Origin: Rhizohabitans arisaemae
GTDB lineage: Bacteria; Actinomycetota; Actinomycetes; Streptosporangiales; Streptosporangiaceae
Assembly (NCBI RefSeq): GCF_025996515.1
Contig: NZ_BLRH01000034.1
Span: forward strand, 682,001 to 746,000
Direction: 5' to 3'
DNA: 64,000 nucleotides
Shown: in pieces, positions 33,469 to 42,358 of the stretch
How the letters are laid out: every line of letters starts with the position of its first letter
How positions within the stretch are numbered: position 1 is the first letter of the stretch
Position numbers and translations under genes: made by a program
Notes under the pieces: generated by a model
Databases searched by the model: none
What the model saw: only the letters and a program-made list of their open reading frames with translations
Told to the model about the DNA's origin: nothing

Positions 33469-34431
33469 ATGCACGCGATCGTCTACCGGAAGTACGGCGG
33501 GCCCGAGGTCCTGCGGTACACCGAGGTCGACAAGCCGTCCGTCGGCGACGACGGAGTACTCGTCCGGGTCCACGCGACCTCCATCAACTTCGGCGACCTG
33601 GCCGCCATCCACGGCGTACCGCGCATCGGGCGACTCGGATTCGGGATCGGGCGCCCCAAGAAGAACATCCCCGGACGTGCCATCGCGGGGACGGTTGAGG
33701 CGGTCGGGAGCACGGTGACCCGATTCCGCGTCGGCGACGAGGTCCTCGGTGAGATGAACCAGCGGGGCTTCGCCGAGTACGTGGTGGCGCCCGAGTCGCA
33801 CCTGGTGACCAAACCCGCCGGGGTGACGTTCGAGCAGGCGGCCACCCTGCCGGTGGCGGCGACCACCGCACTGCTGCTGCTCCGGGGCGAGGCCGGGCCG
33901 GGCCGGACGGTGCTCGTCAACGGGGCCTCCGGCGGGGTCGGCACCTTCGCCGTACAGGTGGCGAAGGTCCTCGGCGCGGAGGTGACCGGCGTCTGCAGCA
34001 CGCGGAACGTGGAACTGGTGCGCTCGATCGGCGCCGACCATGTGATCGACTACACCCGGGAGGACGTCACCCGGGGAACCGCCCGCTTCGACGTCGTCGT
34101 CGACCTGGTGGGCAATCACCGGCTCGCCGACATCCGCCGAATCCTCGTCCCCAAGGGGATCTTCCTCCCCTGCAGCGGTACCGGCGGCCCGGTCCTCGGA
34201 CCGATGCCGCGCCTGCTCGCCGCCATCCTCACCTCGCCGTTCGTCTCGCAACGGCTCAGCGTGCGCGTGCAGACACAGAACGCCGAGGACCTGGCCTACC
34301 TCGCCGGGCTGGTGGAGTCGGGGCAGATCACCCCGGTCATCCAGGCGAGGTATCCCCTCAGTGAAACCGCGGAGGCCATCCGCTTTCTGGAAGCGGACCA
34401 TGCCCGCGGCAAGGTCGTGCTCACGGTGTGA
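33469..34431 (+). CDS. MDR-family NAD(P)-dependent oxidoreductase (quinone oxidoreductase-like)
   Basis: A 320-residue zinc-independent medium-chain reductase. The N-terminal GroES-like domain (YRKYGGPEVLRYTEVDKP, VHATSINFGDL) is followed by the Rossmann domain with VNGASGGVGTFAVQVAKVLG (near 147-165). No structural zinc cysteines are present. Such enzymes reduce quinones or enones with NAD(P)H. AGGAGGAG before the ATG is a strong ribosome site. Confidence 0.88.
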   Translation: MHAIVYRKYGGPEVLRYTEVDKPSVGDDGVLVRVHATSINFGDLAAIHGVPRIGRLGFGIGRPKKNIPGRAIAGTVEAVGSTVTRFRVGDEVLGEMNQRGFAEYVVAPESHLVTKPAGVTFEQAATLPVAATTALLLLRGEAGPGRTVLVNGASGGVGTFAVQVAKVLGAEVTGVCSTRNVELVRSIGADHVIDYTREDVTRGTARFDVVVDLVGNHRLADIRRILVPKGIFLPCSGTGGPVLGPMPRLLAAILTSPFVSQRLSVRVQTQNAEDLAYLAGLVESGQITPVIQARYPLSETAEAIRFLEADHARGKVVLTV

Positions 34432-34569
34432 CCCCGGAGGAGTGCGAATCCCGGTGGCCTCACCGCCGGGCCTCCGGGGATGGGTACGAGTACACCGACA
34501 GCAGTTGAGGCACCCGCCCGGCGAATCCGCTGATCACGCCCAGGGTGCGGTCAAGCCGATCGGCAGTTG

Positions 34570-34589
34570 ACCTCTATCAAAGTAGAGGT
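34570..34589. promoter_or_regulatory. Palindromic operator (MerR/SoxR-like layout) before DHA2 transporter
   Basis: ACCTCTA (34570-34576), TCAAAG, TAGAGGT (34583-34589). TTGACC overlaps the left arm and the transporter ATG follows 6 bp after the right arm. The layout (TTGACCTC...GAGGT) resembles MerR/SoxR-controlled promoters, but no regulator gene is adjacent. Confidence 0.6.
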
Positions 34590-34595
34590 TTCAGA

Positions 34596-36146
34596 ATGGC
34601 CGGCATGACAAATCCACCCGCCGGAAAGAGGGAGTGGATCGCACTCGCGGTCCTCGCGCTTCCCGCCCTGCTGGCCTCTCTGGAACTGACCGTCACCCAT
34701 CTGGCGTTGCCCGCCATCGGCGCGGACCTGGCCGCGAGCAGCACCCAGCTGCTCTGGATCGTGGACGTGTACGCCTTCCTGCTCGCCGGCTCGCTGATCA
34801 CCATGGGGGTTGTGGGCGACCGGATCGGGCGGCGCCGGCTCCTGCTGATCGGCGCCGCCGGGTACGGTGCCGCCTCGCTGCTCGCCACGTACGCGCCCGA
34901 CGCCGAGACGCTGATCGTCGCCCGGGCGCTGATGGGCGTGGCCGGATCGACGCTGATGCCGTCCGTCCTGGCCATCACCACGACGATGTTCACCGAGCCG
35001 CGGCAGCGGACGACCGCGATCGGCATCGTCGTCGCGAGCGTCTCGGCCGGCACCGCGATCGGGCCGCTCGTCGGCGGCTGGCTGCTGGAGCGGTTCTGGT
35101 GGGGGTCGGCGTTCCTGATCGGCGTACCGGTGATGGGCCTGCTGCTGGTGCTCGGGCCGATGCTCCTCCCCGAAAACCGCAAACCCGACGCGGGTCACCT
35201 CGACGTCCGCAGCGCGCTGCTGTCCATGGCCGCCGTGCTTCCCACGGTGTACGGCCTCAAGCAGCTCGCCGCGGACGGGGTACGGACGACATCGGCCCTG
35301 GCGGTTCTCGTCGGCGTCGTCATGGCGGCCGTGTTCGTGCATCGTCAGCGCAGGCTCGCCGATCCCTTCGTCGACCTCCGGCTCTTCGCGAACCGGGTGT
35401 TCGGCGTCTCGACGGCCACGCTGGCCCTCGGCATCTTCGTCCTCTGGGGGTCGAACTACACGATCGCCCAATACCTGCAGCTGGTGCACGGCCTGAATCC
35501 GCTGGAGGCCGGCCTGTGGACGGCTCCCCCGGCGCTCGGCGTCATCGCCGGGTCCATGCTCGCGCCCAGGCTCGCCCGCCGGTTCCGCTCCTCGTCGGTC
35601 GTCGCCGCGGGCCTGGTGCTCTCGGCCGCCGGGTACGCCGTGCTCGCCCAGGCCGGATCCGGTGACCTCGCGACGCTGGTGACCGGTGCCGTCGTCGTCT
35701 CGACCGGGCTCGGTCCGATGATGGCGCTCGCCACCGACATGGTGGTGGGATCGGCTCCGCCGGAGCGTGCCGGAGCGGCGGCCGCGATCTCCTCGACCGC
35801 TCCCCAGCTCGGCGGCGCGCTCGGCATCGCGCTGCTGGGCAGCGTCATCACCGCCGTCTACCGGGACCGGCTGGCCGGGGCCGTCCCCGCAGGCGTGGAC
35901 GCGGGTGCCGTCTCCGCAGCGCAGGACGGCCTCGGCGCGGCCGTCACCGTGGCCGGCACACTCCCCGACGGGTCCGCCACGGCACTGCTCGCCACGGCCC
36001 GGGAGGCGTTCGTGCACGGATTCCGGCTGACGGCGTTGATCAGTGCGGTCCTGGTCGCGGGTATCGCCGTCCTTATCGTGGCCCTGCTTCGCCGTACCCA
36101 CCCTGCTCCCGTCTCCGGTCAGGCCCGGGCGGTCCACCCCGGGTGA
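34596..36146 (+). CDS. DHA2 family MFS drug transporter (EmrB/QacA-like)
   Basis: A 516-residue exporter with about 14 hydrophobic segments. DHA2 landmarks: ALPALLASLELTVTHLALP in helix 1 (usually LDxTIVNVALP; here E-L-T-V-T), SSTQLLWIVDVYAFLLAG, GDRIGRRRLLLIG and the motif C segment ASVSAGTAIGPLVGGWL. ATG at 34596 is preceded by AGAGG, part of the operator's right arm; the longer ORF from 34545 spans the operator and is rejected. Likely proton-driven efflux of cationic or other drugs. Confidence 0.88.
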   Translation: MAGMTNPPAGKREWIALAVLALPALLASLELTVTHLALPAIGADLAASSTQLLWIVDVYAFLLAGSLITMGVVGDRIGRRRLLLIGAAGYGAASLLATYAPDAETLIVARALMGVAGSTLMPSVLAITTTMFTEPRQRTTAIGIVVASVSAGTAIGPLVGGWLLERFWWGSAFLIGVPVMGLLLVLGPMLLPENRKPDAGHLDVRSALLSMAAVLPTVYGLKQLAADGVRTTSALAVLVGVVMAAVFVHRQRRLADPFVDLRLFANRVFGVSTATLALGIFVLWGSNYTIAQYLQLVHGLNPLEAGLWTAPPALGVIAGSMLAPRLARRFRSSSVVAAGLVLSAAGYAVLAQAGSGDLATLVTGAVVVSTGLGPMMALATDMVVGSAPPERAGAAAAISSTAPQLGGALGIALLGSVITAVYRDRLAGAVPAGVDAGAVSAAQDGLGAAVTVAGTLPDGSATALLATAREAFVHGFRLTALISAVLVAGIAVLIVALLRRTHPAPVSGQARAVHPG

Positions 36147-36187
36147 CTCCCGGCGTCCCTTCGCCCGGGGGCACCCGCCAACCGTCT

Positions 36188-36211
36188 TGCCCGATCGCGG
36201 GCGATCGGGCA
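36188..36211. terminator. Hairpin terminator between DHA2 and pentapeptide genes
   Basis: TGCCCGATCG (36188-36197), a CGGG loop, and CGATCGGGCA (36202-36211): perfect 10-bp stem 42 bp after the DHA2 stop. It lies between convergent genes and may serve both. The remaining about 180 bp to the pentapeptide gene show nothing else. Confidence 0.7.
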
Positions 36212-36394
36212 CGGTCGCCACCGGAGAACCGCGAAACGGAGGGGCACGGCATGCGTCCGGCTCCCGGCCCAATCGGGCGGACCCGGGGTGACGGGAGTCT
36301 CGCGACGCCGACGAGGAGGCCGGAGCCGCGCCGGCCCCGCTCGACCGTGACCTCGCTTCGGCCGGGAAACCGAGGAGCCGGGACGAGGCCGCGG

Positions 36395-37294
36395 TCACCT
36401 TCGGCGGGGACGGCGCCCTTGGCGAGGCCTTGCGGAAGCACGGCCGACCGGGAGGTCCGAGGCTCCCCAATGTGCGGGCCGGGCCAGGAAGGCCGGAACC
36501 CTGGTGGCGGAGTCGCCTCTCGCCGCGTTGAGCTGGGTCTGGGTGAGAAAGAGGGCTCCGGTGAGATCGGTGCCGGACAGGTCGGCGCCTCGCAGGTCGG
36601 CTCCGGTGAGATCGGCGAGCCTCAGGTCGGCTCGCCGGAGGTCGGCCCCGATCAGGTGACTCCCCCGCAGATTGGCCCCACGCAGATCGGCGCCGCGCAA
36701 CCGGGCTCCGATCAGGTCGGCGCCCCGGTGGTCCCGCCGCCCCGGCACGCCGGCCCGGGCGAGTTCGCTGGCGCGGACCAGCAGCTCGTTGACCTCCGCC
36801 CGGTACGCGGGGACGTCCAGCTCCAAGAGGGGATCGAGGTCGCCGTGCACCAGGTGCTCCGTCCGTGCCAGGGCGAGACGGATCTCGTCGTGGAGCGGAG
36901 CGGCTGCGAGCAGGGTGAGGGCCCGGGTGAGATACCAGAGAAGCTCGTGGAGCTGCCGGACGACCGGAAACACCTGAAACATCCGCCGCGCGGTCTCCCG
37001 CGACCCCCGCCAATCCCGGCCGCCGAAGACGACCTGGGAGACCTGCTGCCCCGCGCCGAAGCAGTCGTAGACCGTGCAGCCGGGAAATCCCCGTTCCCGC
37101 AACCGCGCGTGAATGCCGCAGCGGAAGTCCTCCCGCAGATTGACGCAGGGCTCCCCCGCCGCCTTGTCGAGGGCGAAATCCGCCGACGCGGCGAAAGGCA
37201 GCGCGACACAGCACAGCCCGAAGCAGTTCCCGCAGTCGGCCCGCAGATCGACGGGGCTTCGCTCATCGGACAAGGTCGCTGACTCCTCGGGCAT
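36395..37294 (-). CDS. Pentapeptide repeat protein with Cys-rich N-terminal domain
   Basis: About 299 residues. The N-terminal 80 or so carry many cysteines ([29 protein letters not shown]), a likely metal-chelating module like the YkgJ type. A helical middle follows, then about 12 pentapeptide repeats of the A(D/N)LRG kind (near 190-252), which fold as a right-handed quadrilateral helix. The tail is Arg-rich. Some pentapeptide proteins mimic DNA and protect gyrase, but this one has no recognisable gyrase-protection features. ATG at 37294 is chosen over GTG at 37303; neither has a strong ribosome site. Confidence 0.8.
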   Translation of the reverse strand: MPEESATLSDERSPVDLRADCGNCFGLCCVALPFAASADFALDKAAGEPCVNLREDFRCGIHARLRERGFPGCTVYDCFGAGQQVSQVVFGGRDWRGSRETARRMFQVFPVVRQLHELLWYLTRALTLLAAAPLHDEIRLALARTEHLVHGDLDPLLELDVPAYRAEVNELLVRASELARAGVPGRRDHRGADLIGARLRGADLRGANLRGSHLIGADLRRADLRLADLTGADLRGADLSGTDLTGALFLTQTQLNAARGDSATRVPAFLARPAHWGASDLPVGRASARPRQGRRPRRR

Positions 37295-37305
37295 CGGAAA
37301 CACGG

Positions 37306-37347
37306 CCGGCCGGACCGCCGACCTCCAGGGTAGGTCGGGCCGGCCGG
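37306..37347 (-). terminator. Hairpin terminator after isochorismatase-like gene
   Basis: CCGGCCGGACCGCCGACCT (37306-37324) can pair, with small bulges, with AGGTCGGGCCGGCCGG (37332-37347). It lies about 30 bp beyond the stop of the leftward hydrolase gene at 37378 and just upstream of the pentapeptide gene. Confidence 0.5.
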
Positions 37348-37377
37348 GGCTCGTACCACACCCGGGCGGCGCCGGGT

Positions 37378-38034
37378 CTACCGCGGGGCGCCGGACGGCA
37401 TCGCCGCGCCGTGACCGGCGGTGACCGCGCCGTAGAACGGAATGGCGTAGCGTCCGAGTATCTCGGCGGTCCCGGGCCCACCGGGGGTCCTCCAGTCGTG
37501 CAGGAGTTCGGAGAGCACTCCCGCGGTGCTGTTGACGACGATGCCCGCGTCCTGCATCCGGATCAGCGAGGTCTCGCGTGCCAGCACATTGGTGGTGCCG
37601 GAGGCGTCGAGGACGGCGTGCACGCCGAACCCCTTGGCCTTGGCGGACAGGGCCGCGAAGGTGAGACAGACATCGGTGATCACACCTGCGATGACCAGGT
37701 TCGAGCGTCCGGTCTTGCGGACCGCCTTTTCGAAGGCGGGGTCGTCGAACGCGTCGACCTCACCGTCACGGTGAACGATCGGGGTCCCCGGGGGAAGCTC
37801 GGCGATCAATTCGGGAAGGAGCGGGCCATTCGGGCCGGTCGCCGCCGAGGTCGAGGCCACCACCGGCAGCTCGAACACCTTGCCGGCCCGGGCCAGCGCC
37901 ATGGCGTTCCGCCGTACCTCGTTCTGGTCGTGGTCCTGAACACCGACGATGAGTCCGGTCTGATGGTCGACGAGCAGAATCGCGGTGTTCTCCGGGGAGA
38001 GCCGGTGAGCCGGATACTCATACGCCTTGGCCAT
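37378..38034 (-). CDS. Isochorismatase-family hydrolase, YcaC-like
   Basis: A 218-residue cysteine hydrolase. Asp23 in LLVDHQTGL and the nucleophile Cys123 in [16 protein letters not shown] match the YcaC subgroup; DASGT near 140-146 and LLHDWRTP near 180 are also typical of YcaC. Substrates of this subgroup are poorly known. GAGGAG lies 6 nt before the ATG. It stands alone between pentapeptide and ABC genes, and differs clearly from the amidase-type paralog at 23607. Confidence 0.85.
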   Translation of the reverse strand: MAKAYEYPAHRLSPENTAILLVDHQTGLIVGVQDHDQNEVRRNAMALARAGKVFELPVVASTSAATGPNGPLLPELIAELPPGTPIVHRDGEVDAFDDPAFEKAVRKTGRSNLVIAGVITDVCLTFAALSAKAKGFGVHAVLDASGTTNVLARETSLIRMQDAGIVVNSTAGVLSELLHDWRTPGGPGTAEILGRYAIPFYGAVTAGHGAAMPSGAPR

Positions 38035-38198
38035 GTCGGCTCCTCAAGCTGTGGCGGCGATTTCCCGCCGTCAAACGTTGTTCGCTTTCCGCCCATACCC
38101 ATCCCGAACTCGATGAACTCACCGAAAGTAATCACTTGACTACGAATGGATCCCATAGCCTCCCAGGCCAAAGCCGTCCCGAGAACCGGCGACACCCG

Positions 38199-39173
38199 TC
38201 ACCCGGTTTCGTGGCGGTGTTCCGGACGGCCGAAGTGGCAGGCGACGGCATGGAGACGTCCTTCGGCGCCGTGGGAGGGGTCGGTGGTCGCGCAGACGTC
38301 GCGGTCGGCCCGCACCAGAGGTCCGACCGGGCAGCGCGGGTGATAGCCGCAGCCGGGCGGCGGGCGGTGCGGATCGGCGGGCTCGGTGTCCGCGACCTCC
38401 GTCGTACCGCCGGACGTAAGCCGGCTGTGCCGGGTCGGCGCGGCGTCGAGGAGGTCGCGGGTGTAGGGGTGCTGCGGATCGGCGAGGACCTGCTCGACCG
38501 GGCCGACCTCGACGATCCGTCCCAGATACATGACGGCGACGATGTCGCTGACATAGCGAACCACGGCCAGGTTGTGCGAGATGAACAGCATGGACAGGTT
38601 CAGCCGCCGCTGCAGATCGCGGACGAGGTTGAGCACGGCACCCTGCACGGACACGTCGAGCGCCGAGGTGATCTCGTCGGCGATCACCACCTGCGGCCGT
38701 CCGGCCAGCGCCCGGGCGAGGGCGACCCGCTGACGCTGCCCGCCCGACAGCCGCCCGGGCAGCACATCGGCACAGTCGGGGCCCAGATTGACCAGTTCCA
38801 GCAGCCGGACGACCTCGGCGCGTCTGGCGGCCGCTCCGGCGCGGCCGTCGAGGTGCATGACTTCGGCGATCGAGCCGCCGATGCTCATCCGCGGATTCAG
38901 CGAGGAGTACGGATCCTGGAACACCATCTGCAGGGGGCGCGGGCGCCGGGGCAGCCGCCGGACGTCGGTGCCGTTCAGCAGCACCCGTCCCGCGCTGACC
39001 GGCGACAGGCCGACCGCCGCACGGGCCAGCGTGGATTTGCCGGAGCCGGACTCGCCGACCAGGCCGACCGTCTTCCCGGCCGGCACGGTCAGGCTGACCC
39101 GGTCGACCGCGGTGAGCCCTTTGCGCCGGTTGCCGTACCGCACGCTCACCCCGTCGAAGACCAACTCGCTCAT
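38199..39173 (-). CDS. ABC transporter ATP-binding protein, OppF/DppF type
   Basis: A 324-residue ATPase: Walker A GESGSGKSTLAR (near 39-50), Q-loop MVFQDPYSSLNP, signature LSGGQRQRVA, Walker B VVIADEIT, H-loop FISHN. Note the IADEITS form (I in place of the usual P in DEPT). The oligopeptide C-terminal motif is CGYHPRCPVGPLVRADRDVC. ATG at 39173 overlaps the stop of the fused permease-ATPase gene (ATGA) after GGAGGTGG; a longer ORF to 39347 is a frame shadow. It is the last gene of a leftward peptide-importer operon. Confidence 0.9.
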   Translation of the reverse strand: MSELVFDGVSVRYGNRRKGLTAVDRVSLTVPAGKTVGLVGESGSGKSTLARAAVGLSPVSAGRVLLNGTDVRRLPRRPRPLQMVFQDPYSSLNPRMSIGGSIAEVMHLDGRAGAAARRAEVVRLLELVNLGPDCADVLPGRLSGGQRQRVALARALAGRPQVVIADEITSALDVSVQGAVLNLVRDLQRRLNLSMLFISHNLAVVRYVSDIVAVMYLGRIVEVGPVEQVLADPQHPYTRDLLDAAPTRHSRLTSGGTTEVADTEPADPHRPPPGCGYHPRCPVGPLVRADRDVCATTDPSHGAEGRLHAVACHFGRPEHRHETG

Positions 39174-41119
39174 GCTCCACCTCCAGCGGGATTGACGGTG
39201 GCCGCCCGGTCGTGTTCCGCCGACACCAGGGCGGTCACCCGGGGCGGCTCCGCGTCGGCCGGGTGCCAGCAGGCGACCCGGTGTGCGTTCGCGATACGGC
39301 CCAGCACCGGATCCTCTTCCCGGCAGCGGTCGTCGGCGACCGGGCAACGCGGGGCGAACGCGCAGCCGACCGGCATCCGATCCGGCTCGGGCGGGCGGCC
39401 GGGGATGACGGCCAGCTCCCGATCCCGGTCGGTCTCCATATCCGGCACCGCCGCGAGCAGGGCACGCGTGTAGGGATGGCGCGGCGCGGTGAACAGGTCC
39501 CCGGTGGGCAGGTCCTCCACGATCCGCCCCGCGTACATGACCAGGATCCGGTCACACGTCTGGGCGACGACCGTGATGTCATGGCTGATCAGCAGGATCG
39601 CGGCGCGCTTCGCGGCCCGCACCTCCGCCAGGAGCCGTAGCACCTGCCGCTGCACGGTGACGTCCAGCGCCGTGGTGGGCTCGTCGGCGATCACCAGCCG
39701 CGGATCGCCCATCAGCCCCATGCCGATCATCGCGCGCTGCCGCATACCCCCGGAGAACTCATGCGGATACTGCCGGGCCCGCCGCTCCGCGCCCGGCACC
39801 CGTACCGCACGCAGCCGGTCCACCGCACGGGCGAACGCGGCACGCCGCGGCAGTCCCTGGTGATGGCGGGATACCTCGGCCAACTGCCGTCCGACGCGCA
39901 TGGTCGGGTTGAACGAGGTCATCGGGTCCTGAAACACCATCGCCATCGACGTTCCCAGCAAGGTGCGCAGCTCCCGCTCCGAGGTGGTCAGCAGTGGGGT
40001 CCCGGCGAACTCCAATCGGTCCGCGCTCACCACGCCGGGGGTCTCGATCAACCGGGACAGGGCCAGCGCGGTCAGACTCTTCCCCGATCCGGATTCACCG
40101 ACCACGCCCACCGACTCGCCGGGATGCACGGTGAAGCCCACCCCGCGTACCGGTGTCGTCCACCCCGACCGGCCGGGGAACGCGACCCGCAGGTTCTCCA
40201 CCGCCAGGATCGGCTCGCCGGGCCCGCTGTCCACGGCTGCGGCGTCACGGGTGACCGGTGCCGGGCGCGGACCGGTCTTCCTTGACGGGGTGCGTACCCC
40301 GACGACCGCGGCCACGGTCTCACCGAACAGGTTGAACGCCAGCCCGGCGATCACCACCGCGATGCCGGGGGCGAGTGCCGCGCCCGGGTTGATGTAGATG
40401 CGGTCGAGGCCCTCGCTGAGCAGCCGGCCCCAGTCGTAGTCCGGTGCCTGAACACCGATACCGAGAAACGAGAGGCCGGCGAAGGCCAGCAGCGCGTTGC
40501 CGGCGCCGATGGTCCCGCTCACCACCAGCGGCTCACCGATGTTGGGCAGGATGTGCCGCGTCAGCAGCCGCACCCTCCCCACCCCGGCCACCCGCGCCGC
40601 GGACACGAAGTCCCGGCCCGCCACCGACGCGGCCAGCGTCTGCGTCAAACGGGCGAACGACGGAGCCCCGGCGAGCGCGATGGCCAGCACCGCGCCGGAC
40701 GTCCCCACTCCGAAGATCACCGCGAAGAACAGCGCCAGCAGCAATCCCGGGATGGCCACGGCGATGTTCACCGCCGCGGTCACCGTCCGTCCCAGCCGGC
40801 GCGGGAGGACCGTCGGGGCCGTGCCGAGGATCGTGCCGATCACCAGCCCGATCGCCGTGGAGAGCAGCGCCAGCTCAAGAGACAACCGGGTCGCGACCAG
40901 CACCCGGTGGAAGATGTCCCGGCCCAGCTGGTCCGTGCCGAGCAGGTGCTCGGCCGAAGGCCCCTGCTGAATGGCGCCTGTGTCGAACTCGGACGCCGCC
41001 TCGCCCCACAGGATCGGTCCGAAGACCGCCAATGCGAACATGAGGGCCAGCAGTACCGCGGAAGAGGCCCCGACCGGGGTGCGGAACACCGCCAGCCATT
41101 TCACCCGACGTCTGGACAT
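39170..41119 (-). CDS. Fused ABC permease-ATPase (DppC-DppD fusion)
   Basis: A 649-residue protein. Residues about 1-275 are a DppC permease: N-terminal span, LLGTDQLGRDIFHRVLVATR, the EAA-loop SAARVAGVGRVRLLTRHILP, and about six spans. A linker of about 35 residues (RTPSRKTGPRP...) leads to a full DppD ATPase at about 310-600: Walker A GESGSGKSLTAL, Q-loop MVFQDPMTSFNP, signature FSGGMRQRAM, Walker B LVIADEPTT, then the Cys-rich tail CAFAPRCPVADDRC. The reading frame is continuous, so this is a real fusion, not an overlap. It should give fixed 1:1 coupling of one permease half to one ATPase. Upstream DppB ends one base away. Confidence 0.9.
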   Translation of the reverse strand: MSRRRVKWLAVFRTPVGASSAVLLALMFALAVFGPILWGEAASEFDTGAIQQGPSAEHLLGTDQLGRDIFHRVLVATRLSLELALLSTAIGLVIGTILGTAPTVLPRRLGRTVTAAVNIAVAIPGLLLALFFAVIFGVGTSGAVLAIALAGAPSFARLTQTLAASVAGRDFVSAARVAGVGRVRLLTRHILPNIGEPLVVSGTIGAGNALLAFAGLSFLGIGVQAPDYDWGRLLSEGLDRIYINPGAALAPGIAVVIAGLAFNLFGETVAAVVGVRTPSRKTGPRPAPVTRDAAAVDSGPGEPILAVENLRVAFPGRSGWTTPVRGVGFTVHPGESVGVVGESGSGKSLTALALSRLIETPGVVSADRLEFAGTPLLTTSERELRTLLGTSMAMVFQDPMTSFNPTMRVGRQLAEVSRHHQGLPRRAAFARAVDRLRAVRVPGAERRARQYPHEFSGGMRQRAMIGMGLMGDPRLVIADEPTTALDVTVQRQVLRLLAEVRAAKRAAILLISHDITVVAQTCDRILVMYAGRIVEDLPTGDLFTAPRHPYTRALLAAVPDMETDRDRELAVIPGRPPEPDRMPVGCAFAPRCPVADDRCREEDPVLGRIANAHRVACWHPADAEPPRVTALVSAEHDRAATVNPAGGGA

Positions 41120-42121
41120 TCAGCTCTCCCGGATAGTCGAACGCGGATCGAGCAATGCCAGCAGCACGTCGATCGTCAGGTTCACGAGAAGTACCGCGAT
41201 GCCGTACACCAGCACGATGCCCTGCACCATCGGGTAGTCCTTCTGCAGGATCGACTGCACGATCGTCGACCCCAGCCCCGGCCAGGCGAACACGTTCTCC
41301 ACCAGAACGGTCCCCGCGATCAGGCCCGTCAGCATCATTCCGCCCAGCGTCAACGTCGTCGTCAGCGCGTTCGGCAGCGCGTGCCGCGCGTACACCAGCC
41401 ATGGCGGCAGCCGCCTGGCCCGCGCCGTACGGATGTAGTCGTCGCCGAGGACCGACAACATCTCCACCCGCACGATCCGCGCGAGCACCGCGGCCGGGCC
41501 GACCGCCAGTGCCAGCACCGGCAGTACATAGGACGAGGCGTCGACGCGCCGGGCGACCGGGAACCAGCCGAGTTTCACCGCGAACACGTACACCAGCCCG
41601 ACCGCGAACAGGAACTCCGGGATCGCCGCCAGCAGCACGCTCGTCGACGTGAACGCCAGCTCGCCGCTCCGCCGGCGTCCGCCCCGGGTGAGCGCCGCCA
41701 TCAGGACACCCACCGGGATCGCCACCACGACGATCGGGACGAACGCCAGCAGCGCAAGCTTAAGCGTCTCCGGCAGCCGGTCCCCGATCACCTGGGTCAC
41801 CGGGGCGTCGTTCACGATCGAGCTTCCGAGGTCGCCGGTGAACAGCCCTTTCAGGTGGTTCCCGTACTGCTCCCAGAGCGGGTCGTTCAGCCCCAGCGCC
41901 TCCCGGCGCTCGTTCACCAGCTCCACCGGGGCCGTCATGCCCAGTGCTCCCCGCACCGGATCGCCCGGAACCAGGTGGATCATCAGGAACGACGCGGTGA
42001 CGAGCAGCCCCAGCGACACGACGAACCGCCAGGATCTGCGCAGGGCGAACGACACCCATGGGGCGCCCCGAAGCCGGTTCAGCAACCCCGGGGGCACCGG
42101 CCTGTCCACACCATCGATCAC
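41120..42121 (-). CDS. ABC transporter permease, DppB/OppB type
   Basis: A 333-residue permease with about six spans. IHLVPGDPVRGALGM and LGLNDPLWEQYGNHL are DppB landmarks; the EAA loop is YIRTARARRLPPWLVYARHALPN (near 228-250) and the C-terminal motif is WPGLGSTIVQSILQKDYP. GTG at 42121 lies 8 nt after GGAGGGA; an in-frame start at 42163 is possible. It follows the binding-protein gene by about 240 bp, longer than elsewhere in the operon. Confidence 0.88.
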   Translation of the reverse strand: MIDGVDRPVPPGLLNRLRGAPWVSFALRRSWRFVVSLGLLVTASFLMIHLVPGDPVRGALGMTAPVELVNERREALGLNDPLWEQYGNHLKGLFTGDLGSSIVNDAPVTQVIGDRLPETLKLALLAFVPIVVVAIPVGVLMAALTRGGRRRSGELAFTSTSVLLAAIPEFLFAVGLVYVFAVKLGWFPVARRVDASSYVLPVLALAVGPAAVLARIVRVEMLSVLGDDYIRTARARRLPPWLVYARHALPNALTTTLTLGGMMLTGLIAGTVLVENVFAWPGLGSTIVQSILQKDYPMVQGIVLVYGIAVLLVNLTIDVLLALLDPRSTIRES

Positions 42122-42358
42122 CGGGGAGTCCCTCCGTCGAGCCGTATGTGAACCTCCGGGCACCGCGCCCCCGGTGACCCCGAGGTTCTCGGCACGGTGG
42201 TCACGCCGGGTCGCAGGCGGGCAGGCATGCGACGTCGCCGATCATTTGTGCCGGGCGCCCGGAACCCTGGCACGATGCTCGGCCCCGGCCGGCACAGTGT
42301 GAGCCGGGCGCACACCGCGCCGACCGTGGAACTGAACGTGAAGGGTTCACCCATCGCG

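Noticed and set aside
36540-36720. Short DNA repeats (GGTCGG/GATCGG units)
   Set aside because: They are the codons of the pentapeptide repeats of the 36395-37294 protein, not an intergenic satellite or CRISPR.
34551-37214. 887-residue minus-strand frame
   Set aside because: Antisense to the DHA2 transporter and overlapping the pentapeptide gene in another frame; no recognisable domain.
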